NCBI GenBank assembly: GCA_954871525.1
Contig: OX940869.1
Coordinates: forward strand, 15,741,001 to 15,805,000
Source: Parietaria judaica
Taxonomy: Eukaryota > Streptophyta > Magnoliopsida > Rosales > Urticaceae
Direction: 5' to 3'
Length of the DNA: 64,000 nt
A program made the translations under genes and the position numbers. Under the pieces are notes generated by a model. The model was not told the origin of the DNA and made no database searches. It saw only the letters and a program-made list of their open reading frames with translations. This document shows positions 52,651-64,000 of the stretch, one piece after another (the first letter of the stretch is position 1; each line of letters starts with the position of its first letter).

Positions 52651-54520
52651 TGTGTAGAGCAACTGACCTCTGAAACACTTTTCAAAATAACGGGGGTGAT
52701 ATATTCGAACTCCTTATGCTTTGTCCCGATTGGCCTAGTTTTCCATCTGCACATACGACGTGCGCCGGCGGGCGCTTCTCGAGGGTCAGCTAAGTACGCT
52801 GCCACCGCCGGCAAACACTCATACGCCAAAAACTGCATGAAGTTTGAATGTTAATTTAATTATGTGTAACAACCATTTATGCGGTGAAAATAAATAGATT
52901 CAAACACTTTACATATACCTGTATTGGGTGAACGAACCCCAGAAGGGTCATATCTACACAATTTAGTTTTTTCTCAATGACGAGAAAATACTTATCCACC
53001 AGTTCCTTCGACATCTTATGATGAAGCCGCTTCATTGAGTACTCGAAGGACACTGTCCCCCAAGGATAGCCGACGAAGAAAGCAATGTCCTCTACCATTG
53101 CAAGCAGATCATCATCCGACATCTGCGTCGGTCTGTCCTTGAAACAGATCACTCCGAAGACGATGCACAGGCAGGCCAAACGCTTTTTATCATCGCTGCC
53201 TAATGTTTTTTTTGTGAATATCCTTGAGTCGATCCTGAATATTCTTGACAGTAATCCGCTTCTTCTCCGAAGGCCATAAGCGTTTTTTGAAATCAATGTA
53301 GAACGCTCGTGACTGATCCTCCGTTTGAGGTAACTTTGGCACCGGGTGAAAAAGCAGCCCGGTGATGATGGCGAATTCCCGAATGTTGTATCGCAGTGGG
53401 ACGTTGTTTACCAAGAACCACAGCTCACCTGCGTCCCTTTGTTCTGTCGTCATTCTCACCATCAAACTCCACAACAATTGGGCAGCGTGCTCGTAGTGTG
53501 TCGGGACATCTAATAGATGCCCAAATTGTGTGTCCCGCAACCACTGAAGCTCATCCTCACTCAGTGATCCTTTAATGATAGTCGTCGCTGTTTCGAATTG
53601 AGTTTGCCTGGTGGTAAGCTTATTCTTGTAGTGTTCATTCTCATGCAACTCAGTATGTAGAACTAATGGCTGCTGCAAATCGAATCAAGAATAAGATATT
53701 AAATCGAATCGAATCAAGAATAAACCGGTATAACTAGCGGTATTTATCCATGAAAAGCGGTATAAATAACTAGCGGTATGGCTACCACTAGCCAAAACAT
53801 AGCGGTATGGCTACAACTAGACAAAACATAGCGGTAGTTTACCAAACCATACGTCAAATCTTACTACAATCATCATCACAGTATTCCTTTAAACCTTAAA
53901 CTAGACCAAACCCTAAAATCCATGTACACTACGTAAACCCTAACATCGATACAAGTTCAAAGTTCAAACAGTACCAGAAACATCGAAAAGTTTAAAAATA
54001 TACATTTACCTCCATTGAAGATGATTAGTATATGCCGGAGAACAACAGAAGACGATGATCGGTTCCGAAATATGCTTCCTGTTTCCTGGTTACACGTCTC
54101 GAACGAAAGAAGAAGATGGTCGTTTATGCAGCAGTCGGAAGGAAAGACGAGAGAGGCACGAAAGTATGCTGTCGGTTGTTGGAAGGAGGTCGGAGGATGA
54201 ATCGTCGATGGCGGTGGAAGGATCAAAGAGGGTCGGTTTTGGAGGAAAAACGAAGGGAAGCCGAAGAGGTATGTTTGAGAGAAAATAAGAATAATATTAT
54301 AAAATCTTACTGTATCAACCGCCGCAAAGGGTAAATTCGAGATTTCGTAAAATACAGTGTAAACCAAAAGGGCAAAATCGTCATTCCGAGTTCTTTAGAT
54401 TTAAAAATAATGCGAAAAGGAAATAAGGGATTTAAAAATAAATGTAAAAGAAAAAGCAGGTTATAACGAGGGTATGCAACGAAACGACATCACAGATAAG
54501 GTCTTTTGGCCAATTACTGA

Positions 54521-55087
54521 AAAATTTGAGGACCATTTACTGTTAACTACTTTAATTTTAGTTTAAATATTAAAAAAATTGATTTTTTTTTTCAAATTGC
54601 TTTTTTTGGTTCTTTCTAAAATAAAGTAAAAAAAATCAAGAATTAAAGTGGGGAAGAGCTGCATGGGGTGAGGGACATAGCCATAGGCATCCATGGTGCA
54701 TGACCATCCCCATCTACCTATCTCATGCATAGTACCATACCATGCTTCCCACTGAAGTGGCTGCCACGCGATCTCAGGCGCGTGAGAGCCATAGTTGGAC
54801 CCCACCTTACTGACACGTGGATATCCTGCCGCCTTTTGTTTTGGTTGTGATGTAGAGACGCGACGCGACTCGCCAGCGTTTTAGATTCGCTAATTTACGA
54901 TAATGCCACTGTGGATTGAATATTCTTGGCCATCAAGCAACCGAGGAATTCTATCCTTTTTAAAAAAAAAAAAATCCTTTTTATTGTTATTTATTTATGT
55001 AAAATATAAAATATTTTCATTTGTAGTTTTGTACTATTAAAAATTAAATTAAATTAAATAGATACATGCACAATATTCATTTTTCAT
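54521..55087. other. Spacer, nothing recognised
   Basis: A GC-richer stretch 54640-54830 contains several CATGG and GCATG palindromes and one ACACGTGG word, but no gene or RNA is recognised. Confidence 0.4.
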
Positions 55088-55418
55088 ATAAATATTTCAT
55101 TAAATGCCATTATATTTGTTGACCAAATTAAGAAATTATCCATAATTTTAGCGATACGTTAACAATATTGGAATATTTACAGTTCATTATTTAATAATTT
55201 TCCATAATTACGCTCATGTTCCCTTATTTCGGATTTTAATTTCTAAAACTCAATCTTTATGATGGTGATGTCATGGTGATACAGCTAGACTTTGTTGGCA
55301 CTTTTATTCAAATAAATAAATACGAAATTTAAAGTCGAAAATGTCATTTGTGATATATTGTTTTATTTATTTGGTTAGGTAAAGCCTATTTATACATTCC
55401 ACTATATGGATTTCGTCT
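55088..55418. repeat. Direct repeat, left copy, ending with a TATA-like box
   Basis: Matches 56957-57281 at most positions ('tagcgatacgttaacaat', 'aaataaatacgaaattt', 'atttggttaggtaaa'). Both copies end in CTATTTATACATTCCAC, which looks like a TATA box and start region. Confidence 0.8.
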
Positions 55419-55468
55419 TAGAGATATTTCTTTATTTATGTAAAATATATTCATTTGTAAACATCCAT

Positions 55469-56400
55469 AAATTGTGGATATATACAAATAAATATATTTG
55501 TATATCATCGGTGAGGAACTTGATTCGGGGATTCAGAAGCCCGGATTATTAATACTTGATCCTAGGAGGCTAGGACGGAAAATTCTGAAATCAACAGCGA
55601 GGAAGTTAGTTCCGGGATTCAAAGGGCAAGTTTTTTAACACCCGATCCTAAGCTTACGACGGAACACTCCGAAGACAACAGCAACGAAGTTGGTTCCGGG
55701 ATTCAAAAGCTTTGTTTGTTAACACCTGATCCTAAGCCAACGAGAGAGCAATCTGAAGACAACAACGACGAAGTTGGTTCCGGGTTTCAGAAGCCCGGTT
55801 TATTAACACCCGATCCTCAGCTAACGACGGATAACTCTAAAACCAACAACGAGGCAGTTAGTTCGAAGATTCAGAAGCCTGGTTCCTAAGCCAACGACAG
55901 ATCAATCTGAAACTTTCAACGAGGAAGTCAGACTAACTCCTCGCTGAAAGTTTCAGATTGTTCTGTCATTGGCTAAAGAACCGATGCTAGTGAACGAGGC
56001 TTTTGAATCTCTGAACTAACTGCATCATTGTTGGTTTCAGAGTTATCCGTCGTTAGCTGAGGATTAGGTGTTAATAAACCAGGCTTCTGAAACCCGGAAC
56101 CAACTTCGCCGTTGTTTTTTTAGATTGCTCTGTCGTTGACTTATGATCAGGTGTTAACAAACAAAGCTTCTGAATCCCGGAACCAACTTCATTGTTGTTG
56201 TCTTCGGAGTGTTCCTTCGTTGGCTTAGGATCGGGTGTTAAAAAACCTGCCATTTGAATCCCAGAACTAACTTCCTCGCTGTTGATTTCAGAATTTTCCG
56301 TCTTAGGATCAAGTATTAATAATCCGGGCTTCTGAATCCCGGAATCAAGTTCCTCGCCATGGATATACAAATTTATTCTTTTGTATACATGCACAAATTG
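55469..56400. repeat. 932-bp inverted repeat made of ~84-bp tandem units
   Basis: The arms 55469-55930 and 55936-56400 are inverted copies that meet in a 5-bp loop. Each arm contains about five units of ~84 bp (left arm starts: 55513, 55599, 55684, 55768, 55852). In the minus frame 56394-56071 the units translate to a 28-residue repeat with GSGIQKPGLLTPDP, so they came from a coding repeat; I do not know the protein. The left arm no longer reads through. No transposon ends or duplications were found. Confidence 0.88.
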
Positions 56401-56401
56401 T

Positions 56402-56950
56402 TATTTAATACAGTACCCAGAATAACAGAAGTCCGATTAATCCGACAAAAAATCAGAATTAAGAACTTCCGATCTGGGTAAAACCGGATTCAAATCTTTT
56501 TTATTCCGGTTAAAACCGGAACAAGAAAATTCTGGTTCCGGTTTACCCGGATTCGGTATTATGTTATATTTTTTTAAAATAAAAAATCTGAAAATGGAGT
56601 GCAGGTTTAAAAACATATAGAAAAAAAAAAAAGGAGTGCAGTGTATGCAAAAAAAAAAAAGGATTAAATCTTACTGTAGTGTAAAAAAAAAAAAGACGTT
56701 AAACACAAGTGCAGCCTTGCATGTTTACGTTAAAACAAGGACTATATGGATGGGAATCTTAATGTTTTTTATTTTCTGATTCCAAATTTAAATAATTTAT
56801 TAATTAAAAAAACACACAGTAACAAAATCGGAACCGGATTTCACTTTTCGGATAAAAACTGGAACTAGAAATTCTGATTCCGGATAAAATCGGAACAAAA
56901 AATTTATAGTTTCTGATTTTTCCCAGAGTTGAGAAACAGTAGTAATTCAT
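56402..56950. repeat. Possible hAT-like MITE with CCGG words
   Basis: Contains AACCGGA, ACCGGATT and TTCCGGTTT words in both orientations near 56455-56560 and 56820-56890, similar in style to the element at 17256. Ends and duplication were not established. Confidence 0.3.
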
Positions 56951-56956
56951 TCCTCC

Positions 56957-57281
56957 TATAAATATTTCATTAAAAACCATTATATTTGTTGACAAAATTA
57001 AGAAATTGTCCATAATTTTAGCGATACGTTAACAATATTGGAATATTTAGAGTTATATTTAATAATTGTCCATAAATACGCTCATGTTAGTTATGATGAT
57101 GATCTCATGGTTAATTGGTTATACAGCTGGACTTTGTGGGCAATTTTATTCAAATAAATAAATACGAAATTTAAAGTCGGAAATGTCATTTGTGATATAT
57201 TGTTTTATTTATTTGGTTAGGTAAATACTATTTATTGGGCCTACTATTTATACATTCCACTGCGTGGATTTGGACTTGTGA
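56957..57281. repeat. Direct repeat, right copy
   Basis: Partner of 55088-55418, with an extra 16-bp insertion before the TATA-like box. The two copies bracket the hairpin at 55469-56400. Confidence 0.8.
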
Positions 57282-60200
57282 TATATGTCGGTAAATAACG
57301 AACACTTAAGGAAAAAAATATATAAATTAATGTTTTTTTAATTAAAAAATTAATTGGCGTTACCAAAGTTTGAGAATTAATAAGATAAGTTCAGTTAGGT
57401 AGTAATTAATTCTCTACAAGTATATTATTTTCTTTTATAAAACCTTAAAATTTACAAAAAAATTTAAGATATTAATTAATTTATTTTTAAGATTTATTAA
57501 TTAATGTCATTAGATTATTTAATACCTTCTCTTATTTGAGTTCAATGAACAAACTTAGACAAAAAAATGTATTAATTATAAAAACTTCTGCGTTATTTTT
57601 CTTTTAAACTTCATTCTTTTCAATTGATTAATTAATTAAAATTTGAATATTTTTATCAGGATTCTGCTTATAAATTGTTGGGGTGAAAACGTGTGTAACT
57701 TAATGGCAATAGAGACTCCATTTGATATTTCTGAAATTTTTATCTATTATTACTAAATATTATATGTATATAATAATAGCTTAAGTACTTATGTTGCTAA
57801 TAAATTATAATAACTTATGTACTTACGCCTTCACTAATAACTTAAGTACATATCACAATAAATATTGATATTTTGTGAAATTTAACAGTTTAGTACTAAC
57901 TAAGTAGTCCAACGAGACAAGGAAAAAAACTCACGAGTCGCCTACAATTAACTAACCCCGCGAGTGAAGCTATCTTGACAACTGGCGGCGTAAAATCTCG
58001 CCTCCTTCATCAATTGTCGCGATGACACCACACCGCCTCAATCAATGTTGAATATGAACAAAAGCAGTGAAAGTTCATTGATATTATCACAGTAATATTT
58101 AATATTAAACTGGGGCAGAGCTACATACGGCTTAGTGTACTCCCGAGCACCACCTGAAAACGACGTGAAAAATATTAAAATTATAGTGCTTGAGTAAAAA
58201 AAATAAATTTATATATCATTATAATATTTGATGGATCAATGTAGAAAATGTAAGAGCATTCAGCCTAATTGGATGAAGTTATTTTGCCAAGTCCCCCTTC
58301 TTATGAGAGAGGAGCTGAGTTCGATTCTTGGTTTAGTCTTATTCTTTGTTTATTTTTCTTTCTCAGTTTCACTAAGCTACAACACAATTGCATTGAAAAA
58401 CGCCATTGCAGTGTACAGAATTACCATTTGAGATCATTCAATCTGAATTTCCTAAAATTCCATAAACAAATCCTAAGAAGATTGACAAGTGAGACTGATC
58501 GTACGATCAAATTAGGGGAAGAGAAATACTTTAGGAGCAGATCCGACTTGAGCTTCGTAAATGGGTATGTCGTTCCTGCTTACGATAATGAAATTTCTTT
58601 TCAGTTACTAAAAATATAGATACATTCTTATACTCGCTTATTACATTACTAAAAATATTATGAATTTTTTATTTTGGCGTTTAACAATGTATTATAGTCG
58701 CTTGGATATTTTTATTTCTACAAACGATGAATTTACAACGCAATACTTTCAAAAATGAAAATGCGACGTCTTTTTTTATGCTAGGGTAATTCATATCTAT
58801 TTGTCTTTATATATATATGTTACAATGTGTTGAAACATGAATTTTGATTATTGCTTATTTATTATTCATGATTTAGATTTGTCTATATATGGAAAGTCCT
58901 GACATACTTGATGTCATGACAGTTGTGAAGCATTTCAAGAAAGTATCTAAGTCGCATCCTCAATCAAAGAGTGATTGAGTTGACCTCTCCCTGCAGTTAA
59001 TGATGGATATCACACTGAAGTTAATGAAGAATATTGCGTGATTATTCTAATCAGTAGAGAGAATCAGGGAGCTGATTTGGGTCCATATGATTTACTGTTT
59101 ATAATCATCTCTCGTAACTCTTGGTTGATTAATCTCGGTGAGTGCCCCGCAGAAGTAGTGACAGGAAGTCCGAACTGCGTTACCAAAAAGTATTGGTGTT
59201 CCTTTACTTTTCTGCACTTACTTTATTCCTATCGTTCACGATCATAACGTCATATTACATGTGCAACGTGAAAATACGTCTTTACACAATGTTATTATTG
59301 TTTCTTGTAACTTGTTGTAATTGTTGTTAATTGTGTGTTTGTTTGCCTGATATATTTTCTTATAAAAAAATAAATTATAATAAGCACCACCTAGATTGAA
59401 ATCCTGGCTCCGCCACTGTGACTACGCCCAACGATTAAAAGTGAGCGAAAATCGATATTAGTAAATCAATATTTTACTAATCGACATTTAAAACCGCGAT
59501 GAATCTTACAACGAGGAAATCATGTAGGAAGAAAAGAAGAAGAAGAGGCTCTAGTAGAGTGGTTGTTAGGGTTTCCAAAAAAAAAAAGATAGGGTAAAGA
59601 AGTACACGTGGCAACATATTGTATCCTTACAGCAAGCAACGACATCAATAATAGTTACAGTTTCCATCCAATCAATTCTGACGTGTCACCAACTTGTGGA
59701 CGAGGTATGACCTAATCTCCCTTGTCCCACGTGGTGATACCGTATTCGCTGAAGGAAATCTCCCGTGGGGCTTTGTCCGAGTCAGCATCATGGCCTTGCG
59801 CTGTTGGAGCTCGCATGGCCTAGTTTGACTCCACGTCAAACACCATCGATCCACGTCAGCATCTATTGGGAAATAAATGACGCCCCAGTTTTATTTTGCT
59901 GGACGGCTCTTTGGTGAGTGTGACTGGGGGCATTTTCGTCTCTACCTTAGAAGCTCTGTTTGAGAGCCCGTTTTTCCTAAGAAACGAGCATAGTCGGAAC
60001 TAGGAGTGTGCGAAAAAAAACTCAACCTAATCATCTAACTCAACTCAATTGAACTCAATCCCAATCCAACCCAACCCAATTAACCCAATAAATTTCGGGT
60101 TGGATTGGGTCCAACCCGAATAAATTATCGGATTAGGATTGGCTGGATGCATTGAGTTGGGCCGGCTCAATTGACCCAATAAAGCTTTTATTTTTAAGTA

Positions 60201-60853
60201 GTTTGTTACTTTTTATTTTTATTTTTTATATTTAGTATATTTTAAGTAAATATCACATATAGTAAAATAATAATATAGCCCTTAAATCTCATCTTTAATA
60301 CAGTTATTTCTATGATTATTAACATTAAACTTAGCAAGACATTTATTGGATCGCATAAAATGTTGAATACTCAAAATAATAATAGTGCTTTTTCGGCGGA
60401 ATAATGTCCTACTTGGAGAGGCAAAGTGAAGGCCAGTTGTATAATGCTATCCATAAATTCAATATACATTGTTTTATGCTCATTTTTATTAAGAGATGTA
60501 ACATCACAATTCAAAAATATATGTTTTGTATAATTGCACTTATGATGGCACTGGCTTATTATAACCATGCCAGTGCTTATAATATAAAGCTAAAAAAATT
60601 TGTTTTAAAATTGATCCATGATAGAGAAAATTCAATAACTATCCTTATAAATTCTTATATATATGTGTGTGCAAATAAATTTTTTTAATCCTATTTTTGC
60701 TTGAATTTGAAATTTATCAATAGTTACTACTTTTCTTTTATATATAAAAATATATATAAAAAATTAATAAGCACTTAGTCTTACGATGATAAAGAAAACC
60801 TTTCAGACGGAACTTTCCGCTTTTCTTCATCTATTTAAAAGTTTTTGTTATGT
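57282..60853. other. Long AT-rich region, no gene
   Basis: 58112-59420 starts TGGGGCAGAGCTACATACGG and ends CCTGGCTCCGCCACTG, words like those at the ends of common plant transposons, so an unclassified element is possible. 58253-58345 has A-box-like AGCCTAATTGG and B-box-like GAGTTCGATTC, a SINE candidate. 59580-59900 is GC-richer with five ACGT cores. From 60003, AGGAGTGTG then CAACCC and CCCAACCC words suggest one end of a hAT-like element. The rest shows nothing. Confidence 0.35.
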
Positions 60854-61757
60854 GGGTAAACTGCGGCTAATGTACCCAATGTTTGTTTTTCTGCGGATTA
60901 TGTACCCAATATTTATTTTCGATGGCTAATGTACCCAAACTTTATTCTGTTAGATTTTTTCGTACGTGTTTTCCGTCACTTGACCCACATTTGTTTATTT
61001 TCGTATTTTCGTATTTTTCGAATTTTCCGCGAGTGATATGTACACTTTTCGTATTTTTGACATAACTCACTCATTTTTTGTCTACATTTTATGCACAACC
61101 TACGGTTGGAAATATAAAAGATAGATCTACAACTTTTGTGTTTTAAGTTTTGTAAAAAAACTTTAAAAAAAAATACGAAATTTCAATTACAACGTAAAAC
61201 TGAACATTAGTTTAATACAAAATATTTGTTTCGAGCAAATTTTAATATACATAATGATTTTTTCTGATAAAATGTAAAACTAAAATATTGTAGATAAATA
61301 TTTTATCTTTCCAACGGTAGTTTATTTATAAATTTTGGACAAAAAAAGAGTGGGTTATGCCAAAAATATGAAAGACTTTGTAGTTTAACATTTCATCATA
61401 AAAAGTCATTAAGTATATTAAAATTTGCTCGAAACAAAAATTTTGTATTAAAATAATGTCCAATTTTACGTTGTAATTGAAATATTGGATTAATAAAAAA
61501 CTTTTTTTACAAAACTTAAAACACCAAAGTTGTAGATCTATCTCTTATCTTTCCAACCGTAGGTCATGCATAAAATTTGGACAAAAATTGAGTGAGTTAT
61601 GTCAAAAATACGAAAAGTGTACATATCACTCGTTACGGTCAAGTGACGGAAAACACGAAAAAATCTAACGGAAAAAAGTTTGGGTACATTAGCAGTCGAA
61701 AATAAACATTGGATACATAATCCGCAGAAACACAAACATTGGATACATTAGCTGCAA
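60854..61757. mobile_element. Foldback Mutator-type element, second copy, right end lost
   Basis: Begins GGGTAAACTGCGGCTAATG and is similar throughout to 12328-13318, with arms folding back about 61350. The right end stops at TTAGCTGCAA; the expected last bases are replaced by flanking DNA, so no duplication is seen. Confidence 0.8.
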
Positions 61758-62654
61758 CAAGAATTTCACATCCTTTGAGTCTGAGAATGGAAACGGTAAA
61801 TACACAAAGGATCTTTGAGAATATTTAATATAAAATAAAGAAATTAAATATGGATCGAATCATCTTTGAAGCCTATTTAGGTTGATCTCCACCACGTTGA
61901 TGTGTTCATTTAGAGATTAATTTGTAACGTTGTTCGATGCAGACATTATTATAGTGTTTGATGCTTTAAAATACATTTGATTTGTTGAAGTAAATTGATA
62001 AAAAAGAATAATCGCAGAAAAAAATACTCAAATTTTGATCGGTAAGATATCAGGGGTCCAAGCTGAATAAATAAGGACAAAAATACCCTAAGTCAACAAA
62101 TATGAAGCGAAAATATTTTTGTGTTCAATTCAGAAGAAAGAATAAGCGAGATACGTGGATGAACACATGATTGTGTATCTTTAGTACGAGTTAGTAACAT
62201 TATGTTAAAAAAATTATTCAAAATTCGTCGAAAAAATTAGACAAATTGCATCATATTTGTTAACTTAAATACTTTTTTATTATTTTTTCTTAACTCCCAC
62301 CACCTTAGTTAATCGAAATTTAAATATTTTTATCGTGAACATGGGTGGTAAAATTTCAAAGAAAAGAAAAACAAAATCACCCATGTATATCTATAAGAAA
62401 TATTGATCGAAATAAGCAACCTAATTGGAATAGGGTCCCACCGAACCTCCGATTCAAACAGTGGACCCCACTGTGAACGAAAGCCAGCCACAAGATAACT
62501 CAACAAGCTTCCCAAACCACTAAATTAGCGCCACGTGTCGTCCTCTGATTCTCCCCCAATCGCCCGGGAAAAAGTTTCACTGCACAGTCACCGACCGCAG
62601 TCTCTACAAAAACACCAAATGATCTACAGAGAGAGAGGGAGTGAATAAGCAACC
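61758..62654. other. Upstream region of the B-box gene
   Basis: No gene. A CCACGTGTCG word (ACGTG core, G-box/ABRE-like) lies at 62530-62539, about 120 bp upstream of the start codon, and the leader is rich in GA (62628-62640). Confidence 0.45.
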
Positions 62655-63236
62655 ATGATGAAAGGAGAGGGCAAGCCGTGGGCCCGAGCGTGCGGCACGT
62701 GCCGCTCGGCGGCGTGCTTGGGGTGCGGCGATGCGGAGCGCGTGCGGATGTGCGAGGCCTGCGAGCGTGTGCCGGCAGCCTTCATCTGCAAGGCGGACAA
62801 CGCGTCTCTCTGCGCCGCATGCGACGCCGACGTCCACGCAGCCAACCCCCTGGCCAGCCGCCACCACCGTGTCCCCGTGTCCGCCTGCTTCCACGCGGAC
62901 GTGGACGACGAGACCGCCTCGTGGCTGCTGCTACCCCACGCGCCCGCGAAGCCCGGGTTCTTGCTGGGCGACGAGTACTGGGATTTTATGGATTACAATT
63001 CTGTCGGGGACACCGAGGAGGCGCAGCCGGGGTACGGTGTTCCGCAGAAGATGCCTGTGTTCGGAGACGACATGGCTGGCAGGGGCGTTGGCGGGGACAG
63101 TGTGGTGCCGTGCCGGGAGCAGCTGGCTCCGAAAGGGCATATGATGGAGCAGCAACATGGGTTTCAACTTAATTTGGACTTTGATTACTCCTCCAAAGCT
63201 GCCTATAATAGCTACAGTGGCTCCATGACTCACAGT
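62655..63236 (+). CDS. CONSTANS-like (COL) zinc-finger protein, first exon, B-box 1 truncated
   Basis: First exon of 194 codons ending in frame at a donor (AGT|GTAAGT, 63237). COL proteins are plant transcription regulators with two N-terminal B-box zinc fingers and a C-terminal CCT domain, involved in flowering time and light response. Residues 33-70 are a complete B-box 2: C33-x2-C36-x8-C45-x7-C53-x2-C56-x4-H61-x8-H70. B-box 1 is reduced to C13-x2-C16 … C24: about two dozen residues, including its C-terminal ligands, are absent, and the frame is intact across the gap. The CCT exon is not found up to 64000. The exon end MTHS precedes the position where COL genes have their intron. I read on past the donor and see no domain. 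Confidence 0.85.
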
Positions 63237-64000
63237 GTAAGTCTTTTTGTAATTTCTAAGTGGTTCAATTTTACGGGTTTACCGGACAACTTCTACATAA
63301 GCAATGACTTTACCGACAAGGTATTTGATGATGATTTTTTGAGCTTAACCGGTAACTTACGAATATTCTATAAAACAATAAAACCGCTTAATTAGCTGTT
63401 TACATGCGGTTAACCCTAAAAACTTAAACCGTGACCGGTTCTTTGCTCCGAATTCGGAATTCGCACATATAAGTTAATTAAAATTTATCTTGTGATTTTC
63501 TTGTTTTTACTCTTTTCCTTTGACCTTTTTTTCCCTTACAAAGTTGGGAATATAATGATATAAAGTCCACACACTTTTACTCTTTTTGCCTTTGTTCTTA
63601 TTCATCTTTTTGACCTCATTGCTTTGCTAATAATTAATTAGCATTTTTCTACTTCAACCACACGAAACAACGCTATACTTATACCATCAACGTGTCCAAT
63701 TAAAGCTGTAGAATGACGGTGGCGGATCCGGGATACAAATTACGGAGGGAGAGTGATACGCGGTATTGATCGGGGCTAAAATGAAAAATTGTGTAAAATA
63801 AATAAAAAGAGAAAATTTTAGGCATTTTTCAACATGTGGTTTACGCTCGATTATGTATGTCCGTCCGCCCGATTACGATCCGTTCAACATGTTGTTTCTA
63901 ATTTCTTTTCTTATGTAGGGTGCGCGACGTTTTTTTCTTTCTTTCAATTTTCTGTAAAATAAAAAAAGGGATAAAATTTTGGGCTTTTTTTTTCAACATG
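63237..64000. other. Start of the COL intron, transposon-like sequence
   Basis: The intron starts GTAAGTCTT. The region 63715-63800 has 'ggtggcggatccggg' and 'ggagggagagtgatacg', resembling an end of a common plant transposon. 63793-63840 and 63953-64000 are a direct repeat (AAATTTTAGGCATTTTTCAA type). No acceptor or CCT sequence was seen. Confidence 0.4.

Larger units (their letters stand above)
47552..54015 (-). pseudogene. DUF1985 / ULP1-like cysteine protease gene of the MULE, broken
   Basis: Exons on the minus strand: 54015-54010 (ATG GAG), 53672-52919, 52832-52668, then 52368 to about 50690, 50560 to about 50364, 50281 to about 49920, and a C-terminal part 47840-47552. Exons 2-3 encode DUF1985 (FGHLLDVP, ELWFLVNNVPLRYNIREFA, VGYPWGTVSFEYS). 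Exon 4 is a proline-rich then very long charged coiled coil. The next exons hold ULP1-like pieces: HWI (catalytic His) and VLYDS (Asp) near 50005-49945, and QHDGSG, ending ISDEDI at 47624. Breaks: a frameshift at the 8-T run 53206-53213, in-frame TAG codons at 52177, 51424, 50926 and 50010, and a TGA at 50094. The catalytic Cys expected after QHDGS is missing. Confidence 0.72.
44211..54520. mobile_element. Mutator-like element with transposase and ULP1-like protease genes (KI-MULE type), decayed
   Basis: About 10.3 kb. Ends share an imperfect inverted repeat: ACCTTAT, 20-21 bases, ATACCCTCG occurs 17-20 bp inside both ends in opposite orientation; the outermost bases are diverged and no 9-bp duplication is clear, so limits are approximate. 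A MULE transposase gene (+) and a DUF1985/ULP1-like gene (-) point towards each other. MULEs that carry ULP-like proteases are known in plants (Kaonashi type). AGCGGTA-type words pervade its introns and spacers. Both genes are broken, so it is a dead copy, though it could be mobilised by a relative if the ends still work. Confidence 0.85.

Noticed and set aside
54640..54830. Palindromic CATGG-rich stretch considered as a microRNA precursor
   Set aside because: Pairing is patchy and there is no known mature microRNA sequence.

Overview
This window is nuclear DNA of a flowering plant, most likely a eudicot. The evidence is spliced genes with GT-AG introns, plant-only families (a pentatricopeptide repeat protein, a NIK-type receptor kinase, a CONSTANS-like B-box protein), plant lineages of LTR retrotransposons and a fragment of plastid rpoC1 in nuclear DNA. 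No species can be named from sequence alone.

Only three host genes are clear: an intronless PPR gene (138-2111, +), an 11-exon leucine-rich-repeat receptor kinase of the NIK family (35390-38432, +) and the first exon of a CONSTANS-like gene (62655-63236, +), whose CCT-domain exon is not found before the window ends. Almost everything else that can be classified is transposable.

Layout: 0-2.1 kb PPR gene; 2.4-3.9 kb two small DNA transposons with clean target-site duplications (TSDs); 4.3-9.5 kb a decayed, centromeric-type (CRM-like) Ty3/gypsy element on the minus strand; 11-18 kb a SINE with an 18-bp TSD, a 991-bp foldback element, a solo LTR and a hAT-like element; 19.8-32.9 kb a young, almost intact 13.0-kb Tat-lineage element; 33-38.4 kb the NIK gene; 38.9-41.4 kb a plastid insertion and a tandem duplication split by a long-TIR element; 44.2-54.5 kb a Mutator-like element with convergent transposase and ULP1-like protease genes, both broken; 55-57.3 kb a long hairpin of repeats inside a direct duplication; 60.9-61.8 kb another foldback element; 62.7 kb the B-box gene.

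The most interesting object is the Tat element. Gag-protease and pol lie in one frame separated by a single amber codon in a tobacco-mosaic-virus-type readthrough context, and pol has no nearby ATG. Behind pol sit sixteen copies of a 63-bp repeat and then, on the opposite strand, a separate gene with its own TATA box, intron and polyadenylation signal. A related solo LTR lies 5 kb away. The MULE is second: a short AGCGGTA-type motif pervades its noncoding parts, and its protease gene is interrupted by several in-frame amber codons, a pattern consistent with decay of methylated cytosines.
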